From the NCBI GenBank assembly GCA_947492955.1, contig CANLOV010000007.1, positions 186,001 through 250,000 of the forward strand: a stretch of DNA of 64,000 nucleotides, read 5' to 3'. The notes beneath the pieces were generated by a model that was not told the origin of the DNA, searched no databases, and saw only the letters and a list, made by a program, of their open reading frames with translations. Below are positions 56,504 to 64,000 of this stretch, piece after piece; position 1 is the first letter of the stretch, and each line of letters starts with the position of its first letter. The translations under genes were made by a program, and so were the position numbers. This DNA is from an uncultured Cellulophaga sp. Its GTDB lineage: Bacteria; Bacteroidota; Bacteroidia; Flavobacteriales; Flavobacteriaceae.

Positions 56504-57100
56504 TTATTTTTTAATTTCTTTACTTATTAATAAATTTAAATAAGCAACGGTGTTTACAAGGTATTTTTTATCTTGAGTAATTGTAGCCATAGCAATTGCT
56601 CCTTGTAACATAGTATATAATTGCTTAGCAAATTGTAATGGTGTTACAGGAATACTTAGTTCATTATTATGTGTTCCTTTTTCTAAAACTAAAGCTATTT
56701 TTCCTTCTATGGTTTTTACAAGTTCTTTTGTAGCTGCTGCTAATAATTTATTGTTGTATTGTGCATCTACACCTATGTTTAGAACCGGGCATCCGCCTAG
56801 TTGTTTTGTAAAAACATCATACTCTTTATAGAAGTTTGTAAGGGTGTATATTTTATCAAGAGAGGTGCCTTCTACATTTAATTGCTCATCTACTTTATTA
56901 AGTAAAAGCTTGCTATTATACTCAAAAGCAGCTAATGCTAATGCTTCTTTATTTTCAAAATTACCATATAAAGATCCTTTTGTAAGTCCAGTAGCTTCTG
57001 TTAAATCACTCATGCTAGTTGCTGCATAACCTAATTTGTTAAAAATTGGGGCAACAGTTTTTATGATATACGCAGCGGTTTTTTCAGCTTTCGTAGACAT
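56504..57100 (-). CDS. TetR/AcrR-family transcriptional regulator
   Basis: The 198-residue protein has the N-terminal TetR DNA-binding domain (AAYIIKTVAPIFNKLGYAATSMSDLTEATGLTKGSLYGNFENKEAL is the recognisable stretch, here split in helices 1-3). The C-terminal ligand-binding domain has the CPVLNIGVDAQ segment seen in the TetR_C_16-like group. The effector and target are unknown. No divergent partner lies beside it, since clpB is on the same strand with its own terminator upstream. Confidence 0.9.
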   Translation of the reverse strand: MSTKAEKTAAYIIKTVAPIFNKLGYAATSMSDLTEATGLTKGSLYGNFENKEALALAAFEYNSKLLLNKVDEQLNVEGTSLDKIYTLTNFYKEYDVFTKQLGGCPVLNIGVDAQYNNKLLAAATKELVKTIEGKIALVLEKGTHNNELSIPVTPLQFAKQLYTMLQGAIAMATITQDKKYLVNTVAYLNLLISKEIKK

Positions 57101-57192
57101 GTTTTATAGTTTAGTGCGGTTTAGTATTGTGCGAATATAAAAAATCTATATTGCTACTTTATATTTTTTACGTAAAAAAGACTATTGTAGAC

Positions 57193-57225
57193 AGAAAAAA
57201 CGCTCTAAATAAGAGCGTTTTCAAC
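57193..57225 (-). terminator. Terminator after clpB
   Basis: The inverted repeat AAAACGCTCT (57197-57206) and AGAGCGTTTT (57212-57221) has a 5-nt loop. On the minus strand it gives a stem followed by a T-run (TTTTTTCTGT). It lies 13 bp past the clpB stop. Confidence 0.88.
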
Positions 57226-57237
57226 TATTTTGTAATC

Positions 57238-59826
57238 TTATTTTTGATTTCTAAATACTAATGCATCATTAAAACTGTCTATTAACACAATACTTTCTGT
57301 ATCTAAACTTCCACTAAGGATTTCTTTAGATAAACTATTTAAGACTTCTTTTTGAATAACTCTTTTTACAGGTCTGGCACCGTATTCTGGATTAAACCCT
57401 TTTTTTGTTAAATAATTAATAGCTTCATCTGTAGCATCTATTGTAATATGCTGCTTTGTTAACATTTTCTTCAATTGATTTAATTGAATTTTGACTACTT
57501 GCGTAATATTGTTAATGTTTAATGGTGTAAACATTACAATATCGTCTATTCTATTTAAAAACTCTGGACGTATTGTTTTTCTTAATACAGACAAAACTTC
57601 TTTTTTTGATGTTTCTGTAGCAAGTTCTATATCGGTGTTTTTTTCAAAATTTTCCTGAATAATATGGCTACCCATATTACTGGTCATAATTATAATACTA
57701 TTTTTAAAATCTGCTACGCGACCTTTGTTATCTGTTAACCTACCTTCGTCTAATACCTGAAGTAAGATATTAAAGGTGTCTGGGTGTGCTTTTTCTATTT
57801 CGTCTAATAAGATAACTGAATAAGGTCTACGGCGCACAGCTTCTGTTAATTGTCCGCCTTCATCGTATCCTACGTATCCGGGAGGTGCACCAACTAATCT
57901 GCTAACAGAATGACGTTCTTGATATTCACTCATATCTATACGAGTCATAGCATTTTCATCGTCAAAAAGATAGGCAGCAAGTGTTTTAGCTAGTTCTGTT
58001 TTACCAACTCCTGTAGTTCCTAAAAAAAGAAAAGAACCAATAGGGCGTTTGGTATCTTGTAAACCAGCTCTACTTCTTCTAATGGCATCTGATACTGCTT
58101 GTATAGCCTCTTCTTGTCCAACAACACGTTTATGCAATACGTTTTCTAATTGTAATAGTTTTTCACGCTCACTTTGCATCATTTTAGTTACAGGTATACC
58201 CGTCCATTTAGCCACGACCTCAGCAATATCTTCATTGGTAACTTCTTCTTTAATAAGGGTATCTCCCTTTTGTTGTTCTGCGAGTTGTTTTTCTAATTTT
58301 TCTAGACTTTCATGTGCATCTTTTATTTTTCCATAGCGTAGCTCTGCTACTTTACCATAATCGCCATTACGTTCTGCTTTTTCGGCTTCGAGCTTATAAT
58401 CCTCAATATTTTGTTTTGTTTTTTGAATATTATCTACAACTGTTTTTTCACTTTCCCATTTTGCAAATATTTCATTTCTTTCTTCTTTAAAATTAGCAAG
58501 GTCTACGTTTAAAGTTTTTAGCTTTGTAGCATCGTTTTCCCTTTTTATAGCTTCAATTTCAATTTCTAACTGCATTATTTTACGGTCAAGAACATCTAAT
58601 TCTTCTGGCTTAGAATTAATTTCCATTCGTAATTTAGAAGCAGCTTCATCTATTAAATCAATAGCTTTATCTGGTAAAAACCTATTGGTAATATATCGTT
58701 GCGATAGTTCTACTGCCGAAATTATGGCTTCATCTTTTATACGTACTTTGTGGTGAGTTTCGTATTTATCTTTTATTCCTCTTAAAATAGAGATAGCACT
58801 CTCTGTATCTGGTTCATCAACTATAACTTTTTGAAATCTACGTTCTAATGCTTTATCCTTTTCAAAATACTTTTGGTATTCGTCTAATGTTGTAGCTCCT
58901 ATAGCGCGTAGTTCACCTCTTGCTAATGCTGGTTTTAGTATGTTAGCAGCATCCATAGCTCCTTGTCCACCGCCAGCGCCTACTAGTGTGTGTATTTCAT
59001 CAATGAAAAGAACAATGTCTCCGTCCGATGCTATTACTTCTTTAACGACAGCTTTTAAACGTTCTTCAAATTCTCCTTTATATTTTGCTCCTGCAATTAG
59101 AGCGCCCATATCTAATGAGAAAATTACTTTTTCTTTTAAGTTTTCTGGTATATCTCCCTGAACAATTCTGTGTGCTAAACCTTCTGCTATAGCTGTTTTA
59201 CCAACGCCAGGTTCACCTACTAACATAGGGTTATTTTTTGTTCTTCTAGATAGTATTTGGAGGATTCTTCTTATTTCTTCGTCTCTACCTATAACTGGGT
59301 CTAGTTTTCCATTATCTGCTAGCTCATTTAAATTTTTAGCGTATTTATTTAAAGAGTTATAGGTTTCTTCTGCGTTTTGTGATGTTACTTTATCTCCTTT
59401 TCTTAATTCTTTAATTGCTGTTTTTATTTCTTTTTCTGTTGCTCCTTGGTCTTTTAAGATTTGAGCAATTTTACTTTTAGATTTAAATATAGCAAGTAAT
59501 AGGTGTTCTGTGGAAACATATTCGTCTTCCATTTTTTTAGCAATATTGCTAGCTTCGTTTAAAGTGCTACCTGCTTTAGGAGAAAGCATTATATCTGCAC
59601 TAGTAACTTTTGAGAAACTTTCTAGCTCTTTTTCTACTATTTTATTTAATAGAGAGTTGTTTATCCCTATTTTCTTAAGAATATATGGTAAAACATTTTC
59701 ATCTACCGTTGTAAGGGCTTTAAATAAATGTTCGTTTTCTATTTGTTGATGCCCTAATTCCTGAGCTATTTGCTGCGCTTGCTGCAATGCCTCTTGCGAT
59801 TTTATAGTGAAATTATTAAAATTCAT
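57238..59826 (-). CDS. clpB: ATP-dependent disaggregase ClpB
   Basis: The 862-residue Hsp100 chaperone has an N-terminal Clp repeat domain. AAA1 carries Walker [17 protein letters not shown] (~205) and Walker [17 protein letters not shown]. The coiled-coil middle domain (~410-530) follows, then AAA2 with Walker [16 protein letters not shown] (~605) and the sensor region [13 protein letters not shown]. The middle domain and length distinguish it from ClpA/ClpC. It rescues aggregated proteins together with DnaK. The 165-bp region shared with divergent ytxJ contains a perfect 11-bp inverted repeat that could be a stress-response operator. Confidence 0.96.
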   Translation of the reverse strand: MNFNNFTIKSQEALQQAQQIAQELGHQQIENEHLFKALTTVDENVLPYILKKIGINNSLLNKIVEKELESFSKVTSADIMLSPKAGSTLNEASNIAKKMEDEYVSTEHLLLAIFKSKSKIAQILKDQGATEKEIKTAIKELRKGDKVTSQNAEETYNSLNKYAKNLNELADNGKLDPVIGRDEEIRRILQILSRRTKNNPMLVGEPGVGKTAIAEGLAHRIVQGDIPENLKEKVIFSLDMGALIAGAKYKGEFEERLKAVVKEVIASDGDIVLFIDEIHTLVGAGGGQGAMDAANILKPALARGELRAIGATTLDEYQKYFEKDKALERRFQKVIVDEPDTESAISILRGIKDKYETHHKVRIKDEAIISAVELSQRYITNRFLPDKAIDLIDEAASKLRMEINSKPEELDVLDRKIMQLEIEIEAIKRENDATKLKTLNVDLANFKEERNEIFAKWESEKTVVDNIQKTKQNIEDYKLEAEKAERNGDYGKVAELRYGKIKDAHESLEKLEKQLAEQQKGDTLIKEEVTNEDIAEVVAKWTGIPVTKMMQSEREKLLQLENVLHKRVVGQEEAIQAVSDAIRRSRAGLQDTKRPIGSFLFLGTTGVGKTELAKTLAAYLFDDENAMTRIDMSEYQERHSVSRLVGAPPGYVGYDEGGQLTEAVRRRPYSVILLDEIEKAHPDTFNILLQVLDEGRLTDNKGRVADFKNSIIIMTSNMGSHIIQENFEKNTDIELATETSKKEVLSVLRKTIRPEFLNRIDDIVMFTPLNINNITQVVKIQLNQLKKMLTKQHITIDATDEAINYLTKKGFNPEYGARPVKRVIQKEVLNSLSKEILSGSLDTESIVLIDSFNDALVFRNQK

Positions 59827-59903
59827 TAGGTATATATATTATTGTTAATGTTTATTTTTGAAAAGATAAATTCAATAATCTTACCAGTATACTAAAACAG
59901 ACA

Positions 59904-59938
59904 AAATGTCTTGTAAACGCAATAATAACAAGACATTT
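59904..59938. promoter_or_regulatory. Inverted repeat between clpB and ytxJ, candidate operator
   Basis: AAATGTCTTGT (59904-59914) and ACAAGACATTT (59928-59938) form a perfect 11-bp dyad with a 13-nt spacer, and partial symmetry extends outward. It differs from the CIRCE element, and no T-run follows, so an operator serving one or both divergent genes is more likely than a terminator. Confidence 0.5.
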
Positions 59939-59991
59939 AGACAGTTTGTAAGTATCTGATTTTAGTTCGACTTAATTATAAAAATATAAAT

Positions 59992-60384
59992 ATGGGTATA
60001 TTCGGAAATCTCTTTGGAGGAAATGATGATAATAAAAAAGAAGAAAAAGTACTTCCTTGGATTCCTTTAACATCTTTAGACCAATTAGATGTAATAAAAG
60101 AAAAATCTAAAACTAAAACACAATTTATTTATAAACATTCTACCACATGCGGAATTAGTAGGATGGTTATGAATACAGTAATATCTAGTTATCCTTTAAC
60201 CGAGGAAGAAGCCGATTTATATTATTTAGATTTGCATTCTTATAGAGAAGTGTCTAATGAAACGGGAATTCGTTTTCAGGTAATGCACGAGTCTCCTCAG
60301 CTTTTGGTAATTAAGAATGGAATTACCGTGGCACATGCATCACATGGAGCAATAAATGAAATAGATTTTAATAAGTTTCTGTAA
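59992..60384 (+). CDS. ytxJ: Bacillithiol-system redox protein YtxJ
   Basis: The 130-residue thioredoxin-like protein carries the YtxJ active-site stretch YKHSTTCGISRMVMN with a single Cys in the TCGIS motif, and the strand motif ESPQLLVIKNG. Known: YtxJ-type monothiol bacilliredoxin-like proteins occur in bacillithiol producers, including many Flavobacteriaceae. It probably removes bacillithiol from oxidised protein thiols. It is divergent from clpB, and the inverted repeat between them hints at shared stress control. Confidence 0.9.
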   Translation: MGIFGNLFGGNDDNKKEEKVLPWIPLTSLDQLDVIKEKSKTKTQFIYKHSTTCGISRMVMNTVISSYPLTEEEADLYYLDLHSYREVSNETGIRFQVMHESPQLLVIKNGITVAHASHGAINEIDFNKFL

Positions 60385-60483
60385 GCTTATAAAAGCTACA
60401 ATTAACTTTCATGGGGCAAGAAAGAAACCAGAAAGAATTGTTTGGAATTTCTGATAGAGAATCAAATTACTTATGATATAAAC

Positions 60484-60524
60484 TAAAAACTGGTAATAAT
60501 TAATAAAATTATTACCAGTTTTAT
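60484..60524. terminator. Bidirectional terminator between ytxJ and the 60554 lipoprotein gene
   Basis: A perfect 16-bp inverted repeat, AAAACTGGTAATAATT (60486-60501) and AATTATTACCAGTTTT (60507-60522), has a 5-nt loop and A/T-rich ends on both sides. It is placed between convergent genes. Confidence 0.88.
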
Positions 60525-60553
60525 TATCCTGTTTTTTAGAGAAATAGAATATA

Positions 60554-61735
60554 TTAAAAGTGCTGTTGTGTTATAATTCCTTTTAGTTTGGCTTTTAAAT
60601 CTTCACCAGAATCATAAACCATATTTTCATTTGTAGGGAATGGTACTGCTGCTAAATTTAAAAGAGAAACTAAATCATTATCTAAAGCTCTTTTATCACC
60701 ATCATAATTAGCATATATATGTTCAAATATAAATTCACTTGCTAGTGGGTAAGAGTTTATTAATTGTTTTGTATTTAAATCGGTGAAACTAACGTTTCCG
60801 GTTACTTGTGCAGCTTTAAACTGTGTAAATTGATAAAAATTACATTTTACAGTTTTAAATTTATCTATTTTAATTTTATTTCCTAAGCTGTCTTTTACCA
60901 CATTTCCGTTAGTATCTACAGCATATCTATAACCATCTTTGATTTGCTTTTCTTTAATAATTTGTTTTTCTTTTACCTGTTCTGGTGAAACATTAATGTT
61001 TCTAAAAGCAACCTGCATTTCGTAATCATAACGAACCTTATTGATAGGTTTTGTATGGTATTCTGTCCATAAATTATTTAATCCGTAAGTGTCAAAATTT
61101 AATAATTCTTCTTCTAAACGAGCAGGAATAATTTTTTCAGTATCATTTAATAGGCTTACTTTAACATAATCTATCCCTTTAGCATGCGCTTCTTCCATTT
61201 TACTTCTACAATCAGAGTAGCCAGGACTTATTTTATTTAAATAGCTAAAATCTTCATAGGCTTTTCTGTAATCTTCTTTCTGTAAAGCATTAGATAGTAA
61301 TGACGATGCATTTGTGTATAAATAATCAGAAAGTTTATTTTTACTAGTAATTATTTTTGCATCATAATTATTAAAAGAAAATTGTGCATTTCTATTTTCA
61401 TCGTAAATACGTAATGGCAATAATGGTTTTATGCGTTCCTGTATTGTTTTTAGATTGTTATAGGTATTATAAATTTTCTCATAATTAGAAGGGTTACCTT
61501 CTTTTTCTAAGTATGATATTTCATTTAATTCACGTTCTGTATTTTTAAGAAAGGCTTCTTCTAGTAGCGCTATATAAGGCTGGTTCCCTTTTTTAGTTTT
61601 ATTATCTGCAATATTTTTAATAGCCTTATTTATAGCATTGTGGTAGTTTCCTGTATTTAAAGCTTCTTGTGTTTTTTTAACTCCTCCGCAAGAAATTAGA
61701 AAAAGAATACTTATTCCGAGTAAAGATTTTTTCAT
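60554..61735 (-). CDS. TPR-like lipoprotein of unknown function
   Basis: The 393-residue protein has a lipoprotein signal with lipobox FLISCGG. A helical N-terminal half of tetratricopeptide-like character follows (EALNTGNYHNAINKAIKNI, ALQKEDYRKAYEDFSYLNKI). A beta-rich C-terminal half follows (YRYAVDTNGNVVKDSLGNKI, FKAAQVTGNVSFTDL). Similar lipoproteins are conserved in Flavobacteriia with no assigned function. It lies 129 bp downstream of the T9SS cargo gene on the same strand. Confidence 0.8.
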   Translation of the reverse strand: MKKSLLGISILFLISCGGVKKTQEALNTGNYHNAINKAIKNIADNKTKKGNQPYIALLEEAFLKNTERELNEISYLEKEGNPSNYEKIYNTYNNLKTIQERIKPLLPLRIYDENRNAQFSFNNYDAKIITSKNKLSDYLYTNASSLLSNALQKEDYRKAYEDFSYLNKISPGYSDCRSKMEEAHAKGIDYVKVSLLNDTEKIIPARLEEELLNFDTYGLNNLWTEYHTKPINKVRYDYEMQVAFRNINVSPEQVKEKQIIKEKQIKDGYRYAVDTNGNVVKDSLGNKIKIDKFKTVKCNFYQFTQFKAAQVTGNVSFTDLNTKQLINSYPLASEFIFEHIYANYDGDKRALDNDLVSLLNLAAVPFPTNENMVYDSGEDLKAKLKGIITQQHF

Positions 61736-61864
61736 AATATTTTGATTTAAAAGGTTTGTTGAAGCTATATTCCAATAGCCATGCCAAAAATCATATAAAT
61801 AACGAATTATTACTGCTTTTCGTATAATTAGAGACTCTTATGCGATGATAAGTATTAGTATAAT

Positions 61865-63739
61865 TTACCTCTTTAATGCAATATGTCCTGTTAATACAGT
61901 TGTATTATTTAGTGTTATTTTGTACCAATAATCAGAGGCAGGTAGGGGAAAACCATTAAAAGTACCGTCCCAAAAGAAGTTAGCTCCATTATCAGATATA
62001 ATTAATCTTCCAAAACGATCAAATATACTTACTCTTGATAAAGCATAGTTTTTTATGCCATAGATAATAAGGTTATCATTAGCATTATCACCATTTGGAG
62101 TAATAAAAAAAGGAATTTCTAAATGAATATATTCTTGTGATATTGGATTACATCCATTTCTGTTTCGGACAAATATTCTATATAGACCTCCTCTAACATT
62201 TTTGAATGTATTAGAGTTTTGATATGTAAAACCATCTAAAGAATATTCAAAATCTCCTTGTTCTTCTAAATTAACAATGATATCTGTTCTATTAGAAGTT
62301 ATTGTTTGTATTATAGGATGTTCATTATATGTTGTAGTGATAGTTTTTATTACAGGGCAACCTTCTGGAGATGTTACGGTAACTGTATATATTCCAGGAC
62401 TATCTATAGTTATATCTTTTGTAGTAGCACCAGTAGACCATAAGTATGTTGCGTTATCTACATCTGCACTAATAGAGAAGGGCTGTTCTTGGCAAAATTT
62501 TAAATCTTCATCAGATACATTTGGAATTTCATTTATAATTAACGTAACTGGGGTACGTGTAACACTGGTACATGCTACTAATGGGTGCGTTGCTTCTACA
62601 TAATAAGTACCTGCTACAGAAGTGTTATAGCTTGTACTTTCTTCTAGGACTGGCGTTCCCCCCGTAGCACTAGTGTACCAATTAGCAGTATAACCAGGCT
62701 CTACACTTATGCTTAATGGAGTTATATTTTCTTCTTCACAAATAGTTACGTTTACGGGGTTGCTGGGCTCAGAGGGTATTTCCACAATATTAACTTTATA
62801 AGGAGTAGAAAAGCTACTGCATTCTAGAGTGTTTAAATCTGTACTATTTTCGGCAACTCTTACTCTGTAATAAGTATCTGTGGTAATGTTCGTAACAGCA
62901 TATGTATTAGACATTACAGTTGTGTTTGCCCATGTTACACCATCACTGCTTTCTTGCCATAAATATTCTGGAGAATCATAAACTGGGATATCTACAATAG
63001 CTTCTAAATTAATATTTGTTGGTCCTTGATCTTCACAAATATTATAATCTTCATTACCACTTAAGTTAGAAGTTATTGTAGTTAAATCTCCACAAGATCT
63101 AAAGACAATATCATCTATCCCTAAATCATTGCCGCAACCACCAGTACCATTGTTTATCATTTTTAGAGTTACCTCAGTTTCATTTGTTGTCGTAAAAACC
63201 AATCCATATTGTTCCCAATTAGGAGTATTGATTGCGGGGATATTACCCGTGTCTCCAGAAGCTAAAACGTCTCCGCCTGAATCTAAAATTTGAAAAGTTA
63301 CATTAACAGGGTTATGTGGGTTTCCACCACAAGATGAGCTATTAGCACTAGAGGAAACATTAATTAGCCATGAGGAAAATTCGTAGGTTGTATTGGCGCA
63401 TAAACCACTTACTTCTATGGAGTAAAATTCTCCTGCTGTAAAAGCAGCATTTACAATTAACATTTTCCCGTTAGTGTCATTAAGAGTGTGGTCTTCAATA
63501 TTGTGCCAATCAAACCAATTATTAATTTGAGAGCTTATTGTATATTCTCCGTCTATAGGAGGTCCTCCTGTTGCTATATAATTGTAATTGGTTGTACCTG
63601 TAGATAATTGTGGACCAAAGTCAGTACCTGTACCAAAGTTTTCTTCAAAAATGGGATCTCCTTTGCTTCCCTCACAGAAACCCAATTGACTATAAATAGT
63701 ATTGGAAATAAGGAAGCATAATAATAGAATTTTTTTCAT
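61865..63739 (-). CDS. T9SS type B (gliding-motility C-terminal) secreted protein with Ig-like domains
   Basis: The 624-residue protein starts with a signal peptide (KKILLLCFLISNTIYSQ). A carbohydrate-binding-like jelly-roll domain follows (FSSWLINVSSSANS, VTLKMINNGTGGCGNDLGID, DDIVFRSCG), then several Ig-like/PKD-like repeats (TYYRVRVAENS, GTYYVEATHPL, YLWSTGATTKDITI). It ends in the typical type B sorting domain: FFITPNGDNANDNLIIYG, RVSIFDRFGRLI, FWDGTFNGFPLPASDYWY. This C-terminal family directs export by the type IX system and surface attachment. It is the clearest direct evidence in the window that this organism uses T9SS. The ligand is unknown. Confidence 0.9.
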   Translation of the reverse strand: MKKILLLCFLISNTIYSQLGFCEGSKGDPIFEENFGTGTDFGPQLSTGTTNYNYIATGGPPIDGEYTISSQINNWFDWHNIEDHTLNDTNGKMLIVNAAFTAGEFYSIEVSGLCANTTYEFSSWLINVSSSANSSSCGGNPHNPVNVTFQILDSGGDVLASGDTGNIPAINTPNWEQYGLVFTTTNETEVTLKMINNGTGGCGNDLGIDDIVFRSCGDLTTITSNLSGNEDYNICEDQGPTNINLEAIVDIPVYDSPEYLWQESSDGVTWANTTVMSNTYAVTNITTDTYYRVRVAENSTDLNTLECSSFSTPYKVNIVEIPSEPSNPVNVTICEEENITPLSISVEPGYTANWYTSATGGTPVLEESTSYNTSVAGTYYVEATHPLVACTSVTRTPVTLIINEIPNVSDEDLKFCQEQPFSISADVDNATYLWSTGATTKDITIDSPGIYTVTVTSPEGCPVIKTITTTYNEHPIIQTITSNRTDIIVNLEEQGDFEYSLDGFTYQNSNTFKNVRGGLYRIFVRNRNGCNPISQEYIHLEIPFFITPNGDNANDNLIIYGIKNYALSRVSIFDRFGRLIISDNGANFFWDGTFNGFPLPASDYWYKITLNNTTVLTGHIALKR

Positions 63740-63896
63740 TTAGAATATAGACTTGGCACTTGTTGGTATCATTTTATAAATATAACAAAGTTTTTACTTC
63801 TATTTTGTACCTCTATTCTTACATGAAAGCACTTGTATTAGAAATATGATTGTTAATTTTTATTTGATAAATTATTAATCTAAATGTTTTTTTTGT

Positions 63897-63926
63897 GTTG
63901 ATTAATAAAGTCAATTTGTATTTTTG
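63897..63926 (+). promoter_or_regulatory. Candidate promoter of the 63956 gene
   Basis: TATTTTTG at 63919-63926 is an exact TAnnTTTG -7 match. A GTTG at 63897-63900 lies 18 bp upstream, which is good -33 spacing for the Bacteroidota primary sigma factor. The start codon follows about 30 bp later. Confidence 0.6.
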
Positions 63927-63955
63927 CAACTTATTTTTAATGCAATAATTTAACT

Positions 63956-64000
63956 ATGCAACGCGACAATCAAATTTTTGAATTAATAGCTGAAGAAGCT
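63956..64000 (+). CDS. glyA: N-terminus of probable serine hydroxymethyltransferase (cut by window end)
   Basis: Only 15 codons are visible (MQRDNQIFELIAEEA). This matches the usual N-terminus of Flavobacterial GlyA (MQRDxxIFxLIxxE). GlyA interconverts serine and glycine with tetrahydrofolate. A good promoter candidate lies just upstream, supporting a real start. Identification from so short a piece is provisional. Confidence 0.55.
   Translation, partial: MQRDNQIFELIAEEA

Noticed and set aside
59904-59938. CIRCE heat-shock element or terminator
   Set aside because: The arm sequence does not match TTAGCACTC/GAGTGCTAA, and no T-run follows in either direction.

Overview
This window comes from an AT-rich Bacteroidota genome, most likely a (probably marine) member of the Flavobacteriaceae. 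The signs are a type IX secretion system (T9SS) type B sorting domain, TAnnTTTG-type promoter motifs, a YtxJ bacillithiol-system protein, a Bacteroidota-style long LepB, fused HisIE and HisB enzymes, and an IS1182-family remnant. No rRNA, tRNA, CRISPR array or prophage was recognised.

Layout. (1) Positions 1-28482 are one minus-strand open frame. It begins with a signal peptide at 28482 and runs off the left edge of the window without a stop, giving at least 9,494 codons. The supplied ORF track omits it, presumably because it has no stop in the window, and lists only short shadow frames there. The protein is a giant, very acidic, modular surface protein. From the N-terminus it has a beta-propeller-like domain, an Ig-like segment, an anchor-like domain, a long series of beta-sandwich modules separated by thrombospondin type 3-like DxDxDG hinges, an embedded RCC1-like propeller, a 1,128-bp internal duplication, and at least twelve tandem ~292-residue units made almost entirely of calcium-binding-type DxDxDG repeats. 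(2) Positions 28483-32330 hold the promoter region of the giant gene, a terminator, and dsbD overlapping tilS. (3) A small secreted protein gene (plus strand) precedes a strong bidirectional terminator at ~32.9 kb. (4) Positions 32981-41981 are a complete minus-strand histidine operon, leader-hisG-(GNAT)-hisD-hisC-hisB-hisH-(hypothetical)-hisA-(tRNA-binding protein)-hisF-hisIE. It is preceded by a 17-codon leader peptide with three consecutive His codons and a terminator hairpin, a classical attenuator not in the ORF track. (5) Positions 42038-46739 hold a prohibitin-like SPFH protein, a VWA-like membrane protein, pabB and a flavin reductase. (6) Positions 46862-48350 hold a membrane acyltransferase-like protein and a two-motif CDGSH iron-sulfur protein. 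(7) Positions 48.38-49.9 kb are a decayed IS1182-family transposase lacking its N-terminus, and 55.12-55.34 kb holds just such an N-terminus on the other strand. Between them lie a lipoprotein, lepB, an AraC-type regulator and two overlapping small membrane-protein genes. (8) Positions 55359-64000 hold smpB, a histidine-phosphatase lipoprotein, a TetR regulator, clpB, ytxJ, a TPR-like lipoprotein, a T9SS type B cargo protein, and the first 15 codons of a probable glyA.

How the parts fit. The giant protein is best read as a Ca2+-stabilised, stalk-like adhesin exported by Sec and, by analogy with SprB-like proteins, by the T9SS. Its C-terminal sorting domain would lie outside the window. The his operon is a full biosynthetic set under leader-peptide attenuation. 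The remaining genes are mainly housekeeping (protein quality control, trans-translation, folate, export). The most striking points are the giant mosaic-repeat gene, the his attenuator with its repeated CGCTTGAT element, and the split IS remnant.
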